Shown piece after piece: positions 16,197 through 25,555 of a DNA stretch of 64,000 nt. Location of the stretch: positions 1 through 64,000 of the forward strand of contig NZ_JACHHK010000008.1 of the NCBI RefSeq assembly GCF_014202755.1, in the 5' to 3' direction. The notes beneath the pieces were generated by a model that made no database searches, was not told the origin of the DNA, and saw only the letters and a program-made list of their open reading frames with translations. A program made the translations under genes and the position numbers. Position 1 is the first letter of the stretch; every line of letters begins with the position of its first letter. Source of the stretch: Catenisphaera adipataccumulans (GTDB lineage: Bacteria > Bacillota_I > Bacilli_A > Erysipelotrichales > Erysipelotrichaceae).

Positions 16197-17801
16197 TTAC
16201 GAAATATGAACGTAAGCAATGAGTGTATTTGAACAGTTAACTGAATAAATAACAGTTGTCGTTCCGTTCCAGCCGCCGTGTACAGCTTGCCCATTTCCAA
16301 TGTATACAGCTACGTGTCCGGAATAAACAATAATATCACCTGGAACTGGATTCGAAGTTACAGTACCCAAAGACAGGTAATCTTCCGGCCAGCCATGGAA
16401 GTAAATTCCGGCAGCTTTCAATGAATTGGTTACCAGCATCGTGCAGTCCTGATTGACACCGACTTGTGCCAATGCAGCAGCGGCAATCAATGAAGACTTC
16501 GACGTATCCGTTGAAGTGGTTGTGGATGTCGTCGTTGTCGACGTATCTGCAGCCGTTGTCGTATCGGTTGTCGTCGTCGTATTTGCGGCTGTCGTGTCTG
16601 CCGTCGTCGTTGTTGTATCGGTTGTTGTGGTATCCGTTGCTGCGGCGGTCGTATCTGTCGTCGTTGCAGCCGTCGTATCTGTTGCAGCAGTTGTATCCGT
16701 TGTCGTTGCTGCCGCCGTTGTATCGATTGCAGCCGTTGTATCGGTTGTTGCTGCAGCGGTCGTATCTACAGTGGCTGTCGTATCAACAGCAGTTGTCTCT
16801 GTTGCTGCAGTCGCTGTTGTATCGGCAGTCGTCGTGTCCGCAGTTGTTGTTTCAACAACCGGGATCAATGTAGCGACACCATTGGCATCAATGGAATAAC
16901 CATTGTAGTTTTCCTGATTCGTGATCAGAGCGCCGGTTTCATCAAAGAAGTATGTTGCACCATCGATCGTCTGCTGACCGGTTACCACATTACCGTACTG
17001 ATCATAATAATAAGTTCCGGTCTCTGCAGCGATCCAGCCGGTACGCAGTACGCCGTCACTGCCTAAATTATAGGTCTGACCGTCGATTTCCTGTACGCCC
17101 GTCAGTAATTGACCGTCCGCATTGAAGTAATAGACAGCACCGTCGATCGTCTGCCATCCGCTCATCATTTTGCCGTCGGCATCAAAATAATACGTAACGC
17201 CGTCGACATCCTGCCAGCCGGTCGTCTTCTTGCCGTCTGTGCCTAAATAATAAGTAGCGCCTTCGATCGTCTGCTTTCCGGTCATCATTTTACCGTCAGC
17301 ATCAAAATAATACGTAGCACCGTCAATGGTCTGCCAGCCGATCTGCTTGTTGCCGTCGGCATCAAAATGATAGGTCACACCATCGATGGTCATCCATGTA
17401 TTGGTTTTCTTAAAGCCCTGCTCATCATAATAGGAAGAACCGTCTTTCGACCATCCTGTTAATAACTTGCCGGCCTTCCGGAAGTTGTATTTCTTTCCGT
17501 TTACCTTTGTCGTGCCAGTTGCAGCCGTTCCGTCATCAGTGAAGTAATACTTCGTACCGCCGACTGTCTGCCATCCAAACTGCATATCTCCGTCATTATC
17601 AAAATAATATAACTTATCATTGATTTCAGTTAATCCTGTTGCTTCTTGTCGGTTGGATTTAAGGATGTAATAGCGGTTGTCTCCGTCTTCATGCCATCCT
17701 GGTTTCAATTCGTAAGCCTGAATAGTAGAAGCGACCGGAGCTGCTGCTGCAGCACATAACGCCATAGCTAATAATTTGTTATGTTTTTCTACAAATTTCA
17801 T
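16197..17801 (-). CDS. Secreted wall-binding NlpC/P60-type hydrolase with Thr-rich linker
   Basis: The 534-residue protein has a signal peptide (basic start, LLAMALCAAAAAPVAST, cleavage near residue 29), then about 13 cell-wall-binding repeats of some 20 residues (for example WQTIDGATYYFDADGKMMTG) to about residue 310. A linker of roughly 115 residues built from TTADT, TTAAT and similar units follows, then a C-terminal NlpC/P60 domain with catalytic Cys near 453 (QDCTMLV) and His near 496 (SGHVAVYIG). It should bind choline-like or glycan decorations and cut peptidoglycan stems. GAGAGGTG precedes the ATG. The gene is monocistronic. The linker DNA is a low-complexity tract open to length change in steps of three bases. 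Confidence 0.88.
   Translation of the reverse strand: MKFVEKHNKLLAMALCAAAAAPVASTIQAYELKPGWHEDGDNRYYILKSNRQEATGLTEINDKLYYFDNDGDMQFGWQTVGGTKYYFTDDGTAATGTTKVNGKKYNFRKAGKLLTGWSKDGSSYYDEQGFKKTNTWMTIDGVTYHFDADGNKQIGWQTIDGATYYFDADGKMMTGKQTIEGATYYLGTDGKKTTGWQDVDGVTYYFDADGKMMSGWQTIDGAVYYFNADGQLLTGVQEIDGQTYNLGSDGVLRTGWIAAETGTYYYDQYGNVVTGQQTIDGATYFFDETGALITNQENYNGYSIDANGVATLIPVVETTTADTTTADTTATAATETTAVDTTATVDTTAAATTDTTAAIDTTAAATTTDTTAATDTTAATTTDTTAAATDTTTTDTTTTTADTTAANTTTTTDTTTAADTSTTTTSTTTSTDTSKSSLIAAAALAQVGVNQDCTMLVTNSLKAAGIYFHGWPEDYLSLGTVTSNPVPGDIIVYSGHVAVYIGNGQAVHGGWNGTTTVIYSVNCSNTLIAYVHIS
16500..16860. repeat. Low-complexity coding repeat (Thr/Ala/Asp linker)
   Basis: The tract is built of units such as GTATCTGTTGCAGC and GTCGTCGTTGTATC, with T/G-rich plus-strand and A/C-rich minus-strand sequence. 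It encodes the TTA/DT-rich linker of the wall enzyme. Repeat length changes by slippage would keep the frame if in multiples of three. Confidence 0.75.
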
Positions 17802-18126
17802 CTTTTCACCTCTCGAACTGCTAAAAAAATACCATGATTCAGAAATGAACGCAAATTTTGGCGGGTTTTAAAGGTGACAGAAGATGTCTAAATGAATTTT
17901 TTCTTAAAAATGGTTCCCTTTATTTAAAGGAAATTAAAATAAATTATGGAATAATATGTGATATTTTCGAAAATTATAAAAATTTAAGAATTCTTTAAAA
18001 AATCAGCAGTAGTGTTATAGGCAAACTGCAAATTGACAGATTATTCCTTTTTTATAACTATTTCTTCCAGAACGCTTTCCCAATATAGAATGTTTCTATA
18101 TACTGCTGTACAAAATTTTGATCGTA
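17802..18126. other. AT-rich intergenic region
   Basis: This 325-base stretch separates the wall enzyme from trmL. The part next to 17802 holds the wall enzyme promoter. The rest is AT-rich, with no reading frame that has a credible start and ribosome binding site, no tRNA and no clear hairpin. A separate regulatory RNA cannot be excluded. Confidence 0.5.
17826..17854 (-). promoter_or_regulatory. Promoter of the wall enzyme
   Basis: TTGCGT, 17 bases, then TATTTT preceded by TGG (extended -10) on the minus strand, about 25 bases before the ATG. Confidence 0.5.
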
Positions 18127-18648
18127 TTATTCGTCTGGATAATTTTCCAAAAAATCCGGACCTTTTAATTGCTCTGTCCTGGATAAATTCGGATAATCCA
18201 GCTGACGCAGCACTTCGTAAACAACGATCGCTGCACAGTTGGATAAATTCAGACTGCGGGCATCCGCTTTCATCGGCAGCCGCATGCACGTATCCATATG
18301 CTGCTTGAGAATGTGCTTATCGATGCCGGTGCTCTCTTTGCCTAAGATCAAGTAAATATCCCCTTGCTCTTTGGTAAAGTCAAATTCACTGGGAGCTTTC
18401 TTACCATAACGCGTCATGCAGTAATAGTGATCAGCTGGATTTTTATTGACAAAATCTTCCCAGTTTGGATGAATCTCAATATCGGTTTCTTTAATATAAT
18501 CCATGCCGGCCCGACGTAAATGTTTCTCGTCCAGTAAAAATCCCAGCGGCTCGATTAGATGCAGCTTCGAACACGTAGCCATGCAGGTCCGGATGATATT
18601 CCCGGTATTGCCCGGGATTTCCGGTTCATACAATACGACATGGATCAT
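18127..18648 (-). CDS. trmL: tRNA (cytidine/uridine-34-2'-O)-methyltransferase TrmL
   Basis: The 173-residue SPOUT enzyme methylates the ribose of the wobble nucleotide in certain leucine tRNAs. It has the usual opening MIHVVLYEPEIPGNTGNIIR, the SAM-binding knot segment LILGKESTGI and the C-terminal RSLNLSNCAAIVVYE. Its ATG overlaps the rdgB stop by four bases, with GGAG upstream, so translation is coupled to rdgB. Length is normal for the family. Confidence 0.95.
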   Translation of the reverse strand: MIHVVLYEPEIPGNTGNIIRTCMATCSKLHLIEPLGFLLDEKHLRRAGMDYIKETDIEIHPNWEDFVNKNPADHYYCMTRYGKKAPSEFDFTKEQGDIYLILGKESTGIDKHILKQHMDTCMRLPMKADARSLNLSNCAAIVVYEVLRQLDYPNLSRTEQLKGPDFLENYPDE

Positions 18649-19229
18649 AAGAGCTCAGCTCCTTTATCCGCCATGAACATCTGCAGCGCTTTGGCCCGAT
18701 GACTGATAGTGTTTTTCTTTGCTTCGCTGACATTGGCCAAGGTTGTTTGAAACGGCGGATAATAGAAGATCGGATCATAGCCGAATCCATTGGTACCGAC
18801 GGCTTGATCGTTGATCTGGCCTTCACAGGTCGCACGATAGGTCGATTCATGGCCGTTTTCATCAATATAAGCGATCACGCATACATACCGTGCACTGCGG
18901 GTCTTCCCTTTGACTGCATCCATGATGGCCTGATTCTTGATCGTATAACTGGTATCCTCGCCCATAAAACGCGCTGAGTAGACGCCTGGACCGCCGTCCA
19001 TGGCATCGACCTCCAGTCCCGAATCATCGCTGATGACGGGTTCATGCAGCACGTTGTACAAGGCTCTGGCTTTGATCAGCGCATTGGCTTCAAATGTCGT
19101 CCCATTTTCAATAATTTCGATGGGTTCTTTTAAATCTTTCATGCTTTTTACCTGGACCTGATCACCGAACATGTTCTGGAATTCTTCGGCTTTATTCGGG
19201 TTTCCGGTTGCGATCCATATTGTTTTCAT
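18645..19229 (-). CDS. rdgB: XTP/dITP pyrophosphatase (RdgB/HAM1)
   Basis: The 194-residue house-cleaning enzyme hydrolyses non-canonical purine triphosphates (XTP, dITP, ITP). It shows the opening IATGNPNKAEEF, the DDSGLEVDAMDGGPGVYSAR block with metal-binding acids, and the FGYDPIF motif. GGTGA lies before the start, and a good promoter sits 18 bases further upstream. It is first in a two-gene operon with trmL. Confidence 0.95.
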   Translation of the reverse strand: MKTIWIATGNPNKAEEFQNMFGDQVQVKSMKDLKEPIEIIENGTTFEANALIKARALYNVLHEPVISDDSGLEVDAMDGGPGVYSARFMGEDTSYTIKNQAIMDAVKGKTRSARYVCVIAYIDENGHESTYRATCEGQINDQAVGTNGFGYDPIFYYPPFQTTLANVSEAKKNTISHRAKALQMFMADKGAELL

Positions 19230-19246
19230 TTATATCACCGTGTTTC

Positions 19247-19275
19247 ATTATAGTGAATTGTTTTCTGATACGCAA
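19247..19275 (-). promoter_or_regulatory. rdgB-trmL promoter
   Basis: TTGCGT, 17 bases, TATAAT on the minus strand. It lies immediately downstream of the groEL terminator. Confidence 0.7.
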
Positions 19276-19279
19276 AAAA

Positions 19280-19301
19280 AATCACCGCAGTTGCGGTGAT
19301 T
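19280..19301 (-). terminator. groEL terminator
   Basis: An AATCACCGCA/TGCGGTGATT hairpin is followed by a long T run on the minus strand. Confidence 0.92.
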
Positions 19302-19311
19302 CATTCATCTA

Positions 19312-20955
<1,644 letters not shown>

Positions 20956-21219
20956 TTACTCAGCTACCGCAATGACATCTTCATCTTTGATCACGATAAA
21001 TTCGTCATCGCCGATTTTTACATTTGTCCCGGCATATTCTTTAAACAAAACACGATCGCCGGCTTTGTATCCGGCATCTTTCACACCGGATCCGACAGCT
21101 TCCACAACAGCCAGTTTGCTAGGCTCCTTACTGGTCGTCAGGATAATGCCGCTGGCGGTCGTCTTTTCTTCTTCTTTTTCTTTTTTCAGTAATACATAGT
21201 CATGTAAAGGTTTCAACAT
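20956..21219 (-). CDS. groES: Co-chaperonin GroES
   Basis: The 87-residue protein caps GroEL rings. It has the typical opening MLKPLHDYVLLKKEKEEE, the mobile loop region around TASGIILTTS, and the DRVLFKEYAGT segment. AGGAGG precedes the start. It is the first gene of the groES-groEL operon. The two CIRCE-like repeats in its leader indicate HrcA-controlled heat induction. Confidence 0.97.
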   Translation of the reverse strand: MLKPLHDYVLLKKEKEEEKTTASGIILTTSKEPSKLAVVEAVGSGVKDAGYKAGDRVLFKEYAGTNVKIGDDEFIVIKDEDVIAVAE

Positions 21220-21237
21220 AACATCATTCCTCCTTGT

Positions 21238-21264
21238 TTAGCACTTCTTACTTTCAACTGCTAA
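21238..21264 (-). promoter_or_regulatory. CIRCE-like element 1 (HrcA operator)
   Basis: A 9-9-9 inverted repeat has left arm TTAGCACTT and right arm AACTGCTAA on the plus strand. It differs slightly from the consensus TTAGCACTC/GAGTGCTAA. It lies between the -10 box and the groES ribosome binding site. Confidence 0.75.
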
Positions 21265-21268
21265 ATAC

Positions 21269-21296
21269 ATTATACACATTTTTAGCACTTATGCAA
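21269..21296 (-). promoter_or_regulatory. groES-groEL promoter
   Basis: TTGCAT, 16 bases, TATAAT on the minus strand. The -35 box lies inside the second CIRCE-like repeat. Confidence 0.75.
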
Positions 21297-21308
21297 CAGG
21301 TTTGCTAA
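21282..21308 (-). promoter_or_regulatory. CIRCE-like element 2 (HrcA operator)
   Basis: A second 9-9-9 repeat has left arm TTAGCACTT and right arm GTTTGCTAA, with fewer matches in the right arm. It overlaps the -35 box, so HrcA binding here would block RNA polymerase. Confidence 0.6.
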
Positions 21309-21327
21309 AAAAAGTAAAAAAAATAAA

Positions 21328-21347
21328 AACTGCCCTTTCAGGCAGTT
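21328..21347 (-). terminator. thrS terminator
   Basis: An AACTGCC/GGCAGTT hairpin is followed by TTTATTTTTTTT on the minus strand, just past the thrS stop. Confidence 0.88.
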
Positions 21348-21352
21348 CAAAT

Positions 21353-23110
21353 TTACTCGTTGATCTCAAACAAAGCCTTGGTGTCGACTTCATTGACAAA
21401 ACGACGTGCAGCATCATCCAGTTTCAGCGTTTCGCTCTGACGGGAACCGCTGCGGCGGATCGTGACCGTACCGTTCTCCTCTTCGCCGTCACCGACAACG
21501 ATTTGATACGGCACCTTCTGCATCTGTGCTTCACGGACACGATAACCCAGTTTCTCATTGCGGTCATCCAGATCGACACGCAGACCGGAAGCTTCCAGCG
21601 TCTCCTTGACTTTCTGGGCATAAGCCAGATGTTTTCCCTGATGGACCGGGATCACCACGATCTGATGCGGTGCCAGCCACAGCGGGAAGTGACCGCCGAA
21701 GTGCTCGATCAGAATACCGATGAAACGTTCAATAGAACCGTACACAACACGGTGCAGCATCAGCGGCATTTTCTTTTGACCGTCTTTATCGACATACGTG
21801 CAGCCAAAGCGTGCCGGTAAGTTGATATCCAGCTGGATCGTACCGCACTGCCATACTCGTCCTAAACTATCCTGAATGTGGAAGTCCAGCTTCGGTCCGT
21901 AGAATGCGCCGTCGCCCGGGTTGATATCAAAATCTTTTCCGGCTGCCTTGCAGGCATCGGCCAAGGCTTTTTCGCTCTGGTCCCACATTTCGATCTCCCC
22001 CATATATCCTTTTTCCGGACGCGTAGAGAGCTCGATCTTGTAGCTTAAACCAAAAACGGAATACATCCGGTCGATCAGCGAAATGATGCGTTTGACTTCA
22101 TCCGCCAGCTGATCTTCGGTAATAAAGATGTGGGCATCATCCTGCGTGAAGGTACGGACACGGAACAAACCATTCAGTGCCCCGCTGGCTTCATGACGGT
22201 GAACCTGTCCCATTTCAGCCAAACGATACGGCAGATCTTTATACGAATGCAGCGAGGAGTTGTACACCAACAGAGCGCCCGGGCAGTTCATCGGCTTGAT
22301 CGCATAATCCCGGCCGTCTACTTTGGTCGTATACATATTTTCCTTATAATGTTCCCAGTGACCGCTGGTCTCCCATAGTTCACGGGACATGATGATCGGA
22401 GTCTTGATCATGTTATAGCCGGCTTTCGTATGCTCCTGCAGCCAGTACTGTTCCAGGATATTGCGCAGGATCATGCCGTTCGGTAAAAAGATCGGCATGC
22501 CGGCGGCATATTCCGTGATCGTAAACAAACCCATTTCCCTGCCGAGTTTCTTGTGGTCACGTTTCTTCGCTTCCTCCAGCGCTTCTAAGTATTCTGCCAG
22601 ATCTTCTTTCGTATCAAAGCAGACACCGTAGATCCGCTGCAGCATTTTATTGTTTTTATCGCCCTTCCAGTAAGCACCAGAATGTTTCATCAATTTAAAG
22701 TTGCGGCATTGTTTGACGGTTTCCACATGCGGGCCGCGGCACAGATCAGTATAATCGCCCTGCGTATACATGGAAATCTGCGTACCATCCGGGAAGCGGT
22801 TGATCAAGTCCAATTTATATGGATCGTCTTTGAACTGTTCCAAAGCTTCTTCTTTGGAAATTTCATGGCGGACGATGCGTTTGCCGTCTTTGCAGATTTT
22901 CTTCATTTCTTTTTCGATCTTCGGCAGGTCATCATCCTTCAGGGAATAATCCCCTAAATCGATATCATAGTAGAATCCTTCCTGCACGACCGGTCCGACC
23001 CAGAACTTCGCCTGCGGGTACAGATGCTTGACGGCCTGCGCCATGACATGCGCGCATGAATGATTCAGCGTCTTCAAATGTTCGTCTTCCGTAAAGTCCA
23101 CTAGTTTCAT
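21353..23110 (-). CDS. thrS: Threonyl-tRNA synthetase lacking the TGS domain
   Basis: The 585-residue class II synthetase charges tRNA-Thr. It begins with MKLVDFTEDEH and goes straight into the N2 editing domain (HSCAHVMAQAVKHLYP near residue 16). The catalytic core follows from about 185 (motif 2 near FRVRTFTQDDAH, motif 3 ending GSIERFIGILIEH), then the anticodon-binding domain. Typical bacterial enzymes have about 640 residues with an N-terminal TGS domain of some 60, which is missing here. The start is secure because AGGAGG lies just before it. Expression is controlled by a T-box in its leader. Confidence 0.95.
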   Translation of the reverse strand: MKLVDFTEDEHLKTLNHSCAHVMAQAVKHLYPQAKFWVGPVVQEGFYYDIDLGDYSLKDDDLPKIEKEMKKICKDGKRIVRHEISKEEALEQFKDDPYKLDLINRFPDGTQISMYTQGDYTDLCRGPHVETVKQCRNFKLMKHSGAYWKGDKNNKMLQRIYGVCFDTKEDLAEYLEALEEAKKRDHKKLGREMGLFTITEYAAGMPIFLPNGMILRNILEQYWLQEHTKAGYNMIKTPIIMSRELWETSGHWEHYKENMYTTKVDGRDYAIKPMNCPGALLVYNSSLHSYKDLPYRLAEMGQVHRHEASGALNGLFRVRTFTQDDAHIFITEDQLADEVKRIISLIDRMYSVFGLSYKIELSTRPEKGYMGEIEMWDQSEKALADACKAAGKDFDINPGDGAFYGPKLDFHIQDSLGRVWQCGTIQLDINLPARFGCTYVDKDGQKKMPLMLHRVVYGSIERFIGILIEHFGGHFPLWLAPHQIVVIPVHQGKHLAYAQKVKETLEASGLRVDLDDRNEKLGYRVREAQMQKVPYQIVVGDGEEENGTVTIRRSGSRQSETLKLDDAARRFVNEVDTKALFEINE

Positions 23111-23136
23111 AATTTTTCCTCCTATATATACAAAAA

Positions 23137-23350
23137 GCGACAGACATCAAAGGACGTCTGTCGCACGCGGTACCACCTTTGTTTATACAAAACAATTTTG
23201 TATACACTCAATTTTCTTTTAACGCAAGAATACGGCACACTCTTTCGAGGGCGATTCAAAGGGAGTAATTTCTCAGCACTTCAAAAAGCTTTCACCAGCC
23301 GCTCTTCTCTCTGCATGATGCTTTCGAAATCATATCCTTATCAACATCGA
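23137..23350 (-). promoter_or_regulatory. Threonine T-box riboswitch of thrS
   Basis: The leader carries the T-box sequence AAAGGTGGTACCGCG (minus strand of 23166-23180), followed by a terminator stem GCGACAGAC/GTCTGTCGC at 23137-23164 with a T run. An AAAGCTTT-flanked stem I with GGCTGGTGAAAGC lies near 23290. The likely specifier is ACT (Thr) at 23264-23266. Uncharged tRNA-Thr should favour the antiterminator and switch thrS on. Confidence 0.92.
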
Positions 23351-23357
23351 TACACCG

Positions 23358-23386
23358 ATTATAGACCGTTCCGCCTGCCTTGTCAA
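23358..23386 (-). promoter_or_regulatory. thrS promoter, perfect consensus
   Basis: TTGACA, 17 bases, TATAAT on the minus strand, about 10 bases before the T-box leader. Confidence 0.9.
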
Positions 23387-23397
23387 AGAAAATGAAT

Positions 23398-25245
23398 CTA
23401 TGCTTTCAAACACCACATTGCGTTCAAAACACACAGGCAGGCAACACCGGAATCGGCAAACACTGCGGCCCACATACCGGCAATTCCCAGTGCGCCTAAA
23501 ATCAGCACGAGCACTTTCACGCCGATCGCAAATACAATGTTCTGCCGGGCGATCTTTAAAGTTTTCTTGCTGATGTGGATCGCCTTGGGAATATCCTTCA
23601 GCGAATCATTCATCAAAACAACATCCGCCGCTTCAATGGCCGCATCGCTTCCCAGCGCGCCCATCGCAATTCCAACATCGGCCCGCGTCAGCACCGGCGC
23701 ATCATTGATGCCGTCGCCGACAAAAGCCAGCGTTCCCTCTGTTTCATTGGTCATCATCGATTCCAGACAATCCACTTTATCCCCCGGCAGAAGCTGCGCA
23801 TGGACTTCATCAATACCGACATTGGCAGCGACAGCTTCGGCAACGCTTTGTGAATCGCCCGTTAACATCACGGTTTTGGCTATGCCGGCTGCCTTCATTT
23901 CCTGGATCGCATCTTTGGAGTCCGGTTTGATCGTATCAGCAATTTCCGCATATCCAATGTACCTGCCGTCTTGGGCAGCATAAACCATCGTTCCCATACC
24001 GGTACCAGCCGGAACGTTCAGGCCAAGCTGCTGCATCAGTTTTTGATTGCCGACAGCATACGTATGACCGGCAATCACTGCTTTGACACCATGACCGGCA
24101 ATTTCTTCCACTGAATCGACATCGGATTCATGGATGGGTTCTTTGTTTGCCTCTAAGATGGACTTGGCAATTGGATGGCTGGAATGGGATTCCGCCAATG
24201 CCAGAAGATGTAAGAAGGTCTTACGATCATATTGATCCGACTGTACATCTGTCACGGTGAAGGTTCCTTTGGTCAGGGTCCCTGTTTTATCAAATACGAT
24301 ACGGGTCACATCGCTCAACGTTTCCATATAGTTGGATCCCTTGATCAAAATGCCATGCTTGCTTGCGGCACCGATCCCGCCGAAGAAACTTAACGGGACG
24401 GAGATCACCAACGCACACGGACAAGAGATAACCAAAAACGTCAGGGCCCGGTAGACCCACGTATGCCACTGGCCGGTGATCAAAGACGGGATCAAGCCCA
24501 GTGCCAAAGCACTGAACACGACAATTGGTGTATAATAACGAGCAAATTTTGTGATGAAGTCTTCGCTCTTGCTTTTACGGTCGCTGGCATTTTCCACGAG
24601 TTCCAAGATCTTCGCCACCGTGGAGTCATCAAATCCCTTGGTTACCTGCACTTTCAGCAGACCGCTCTGATTGATGCAGCCGCTGTAGATCTGGTCACCT
24701 TCCCGGATCGTCCGCGGCACGGATTCACCCGTCAGCGCCGAAGTATCCAGGGAAGATGTACCATCGGTCACAATGCCGTCCAACGGTACTTTTTCCCCTG
24801 GCTGGACCACAATACGGTCTCCGACCGAAATTTCATAAGGATCGACCTGGACAAGCGTGCCGTCTCGTTCAATGTTGGCATGATCCGGACGCAGATCCAT
24901 CATCGCAGAGATGGAACGACGGGAACGTTCCACGGCGTAGGACTGAAACCATTCGCCGATTTGATAAAACAACATGACGGCAACCGCCTCAGAGAATGCG
25001 CTTAAACACATTGCCCCAATGCTGGCAACCGCCATTAAGAAGTTTTCATCAAACACCTGTCCATGTCCGATATTTTTGACTGCCCGAAGGATGACATCAT
25101 AAGCAATGATGATATAAGTGGCCAGAAACAGAATGGCTTCGCTCCACGTTCCGTTCGGTGCAAAAAAAGCACAGACATAAAGGATGACGGAAAGGATGAT
25201 CCGCTTCAGCATTTTCTGCTGTTTTTTGGTCATTGTATTACGCAT
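23398..25245 (-). CDS. P1B-type heavy-metal ATPase (Zn/Cd/Co efflux type), HMA domain split off
   Basis: The 615-residue pump has the transmembrane metal site CPC (SCPCALVISVP near residue 315), the phosphorylation motif DKTGTLTKG, TGDS, and GDGINDAPVL. The sequence pattern is closest to Zn/Cd/Pb exporters (ZntA/CadA). There is no N-terminal HMA domain. It is encoded as a separate 71-residue protein whose stop codon overlaps this start. I chose the ATG at 25245; a TTG at 25266 and an ATG at 25233 are alternatives. The operator upstream of the pair suggests induction by zinc-like metals. Confidence 0.88.
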   Translation of the reverse strand: MRNTMTKKQQKMLKRIILSVILYVCAFFAPNGTWSEAILFLATYIIIAYDVILRAVKNIGHGQVFDENFLMAVASIGAMCLSAFSEAVAVMLFYQIGEWFQSYAVERSRRSISAMMDLRPDHANIERDGTLVQVDPYEISVGDRIVVQPGEKVPLDGIVTDGTSSLDTSALTGESVPRTIREGDQIYSGCINQSGLLKVQVTKGFDDSTVAKILELVENASDRKSKSEDFITKFARYYTPIVVFSALALGLIPSLITGQWHTWVYRALTFLVISCPCALVISVPLSFFGGIGAASKHGILIKGSNYMETLSDVTRIVFDKTGTLTKGTFTVTDVQSDQYDRKTFLHLLALAESHSSHPIAKSILEANKEPIHESDVDSVEEIAGHGVKAVIAGHTYAVGNQKLMQQLGLNVPAGTGMGTMVYAAQDGRYIGYAEIADTIKPDSKDAIQEMKAAGIAKTVMLTGDSQSVAEAVAANVGIDEVHAQLLPGDKVDCLESMMTNETEGTLAFVGDGINDAPVLTRADVGIAMGALGSDAAIEAADVVLMNDSLKDIPKAIHISKKTLKIARQNIVFAIGVKVLVLILGALGIAGMWAAVFADSGVACLCVLNAMWCLKA

Positions 25246-25453
25246 TGAGCTCAAAATCCGAATCAACTTTCTTTCCCGTTTTTTTAACTTCTTCTAAAAT
25301 ATCGTTCCAACGATCCGTGTCAGCATCCAGGATCAATTTCTGGGTCATAAAATTGACACGTGCTGAATGAACGCCGTCGATCTTCGAAACAGCATCTTCG
25401 ATCTTTGCTGCGCAGTTGGCACAGTCGACTTCTATTTTCATGGCTCGTTTCAT
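25238..25453 (-). CDS. Stand-alone heavy-metal-associated (HMA) protein
   Basis: The 71-residue ferredoxin-like protein carries the metal-binding motif CxxC as CANCAAKIE, near residue 11. It is followed by a DGVHSARVNF block typical of Atx1/HMA domains, and its tail is acidic (DSDFELNA). GAGGAGG precedes the start. It probably delivers metal to, or regulates, the adjacent HMA-less ATPase, replacing the usual fused N-terminal domain. It is the first gene of the two-gene unit. Confidence 0.88.
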   Translation of the reverse strand: MKRAMKIEVDCANCAAKIEDAVSKIDGVHSARVNFMTQKLILDADTDRWNDILEEVKKTGKKVDSDFELNA

Positions 25454-25468
25454 GGTGTTCCTCCTCTA

Positions 25469-25484
25469 TTGAATAATTGTTCAA
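25469..25484 (-). promoter_or_regulatory. ArsR/SmtB-type operator
   Basis: The minus strand reads TTGAACAATTATTCAA, an inverted repeat with the core TGAACA-n-TATTCA known from SmtB/CzrA operators. It sits between the transcription start and the ribosome binding site of the HMA protein gene, so a bound repressor would block elongation or initiation. Confidence 0.7.
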
Positions 25485-25497
25485 CTATTACACTGAT

Positions 25498-25526
25498 AAT
25501 ATACAACAGATCTCTTCGCCCGTCAA
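25498..25526 (-). promoter_or_regulatory. Promoter of the HMA-ATPase unit
   Basis: TTGACG, 17 bases, TATATT on the minus strand, with transcription expected near 25491, just upstream of the operator. Confidence 0.7.
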
Positions 25527-25531
25527 TAAAA

Positions 25532-25555
25532 AACAGGAAGATTTCTCCTCCTGTT
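25532..25555 (-). terminator. feoB terminator
   Basis: An AACAGGA/TCCTGTT hairpin followed by a T run on the minus strand. It begins inside the feoB stop codon region. Confidence 0.8.

Noticed and set aside
16453-16899. Valine-rich plus-strand reading frame of 148 codons
   Set aside because: It is the antisense of the Thr/Asp/Ala linker of the wall enzyme. Its composition comes from the repeat, and it lacks a ribosome binding site.
23398-25266. TTG start for the P1B ATPase at 25266
   Set aside because: It is possible but overlaps the HMA gene more and has only a weak site; the ATG at 25245 is preferred.
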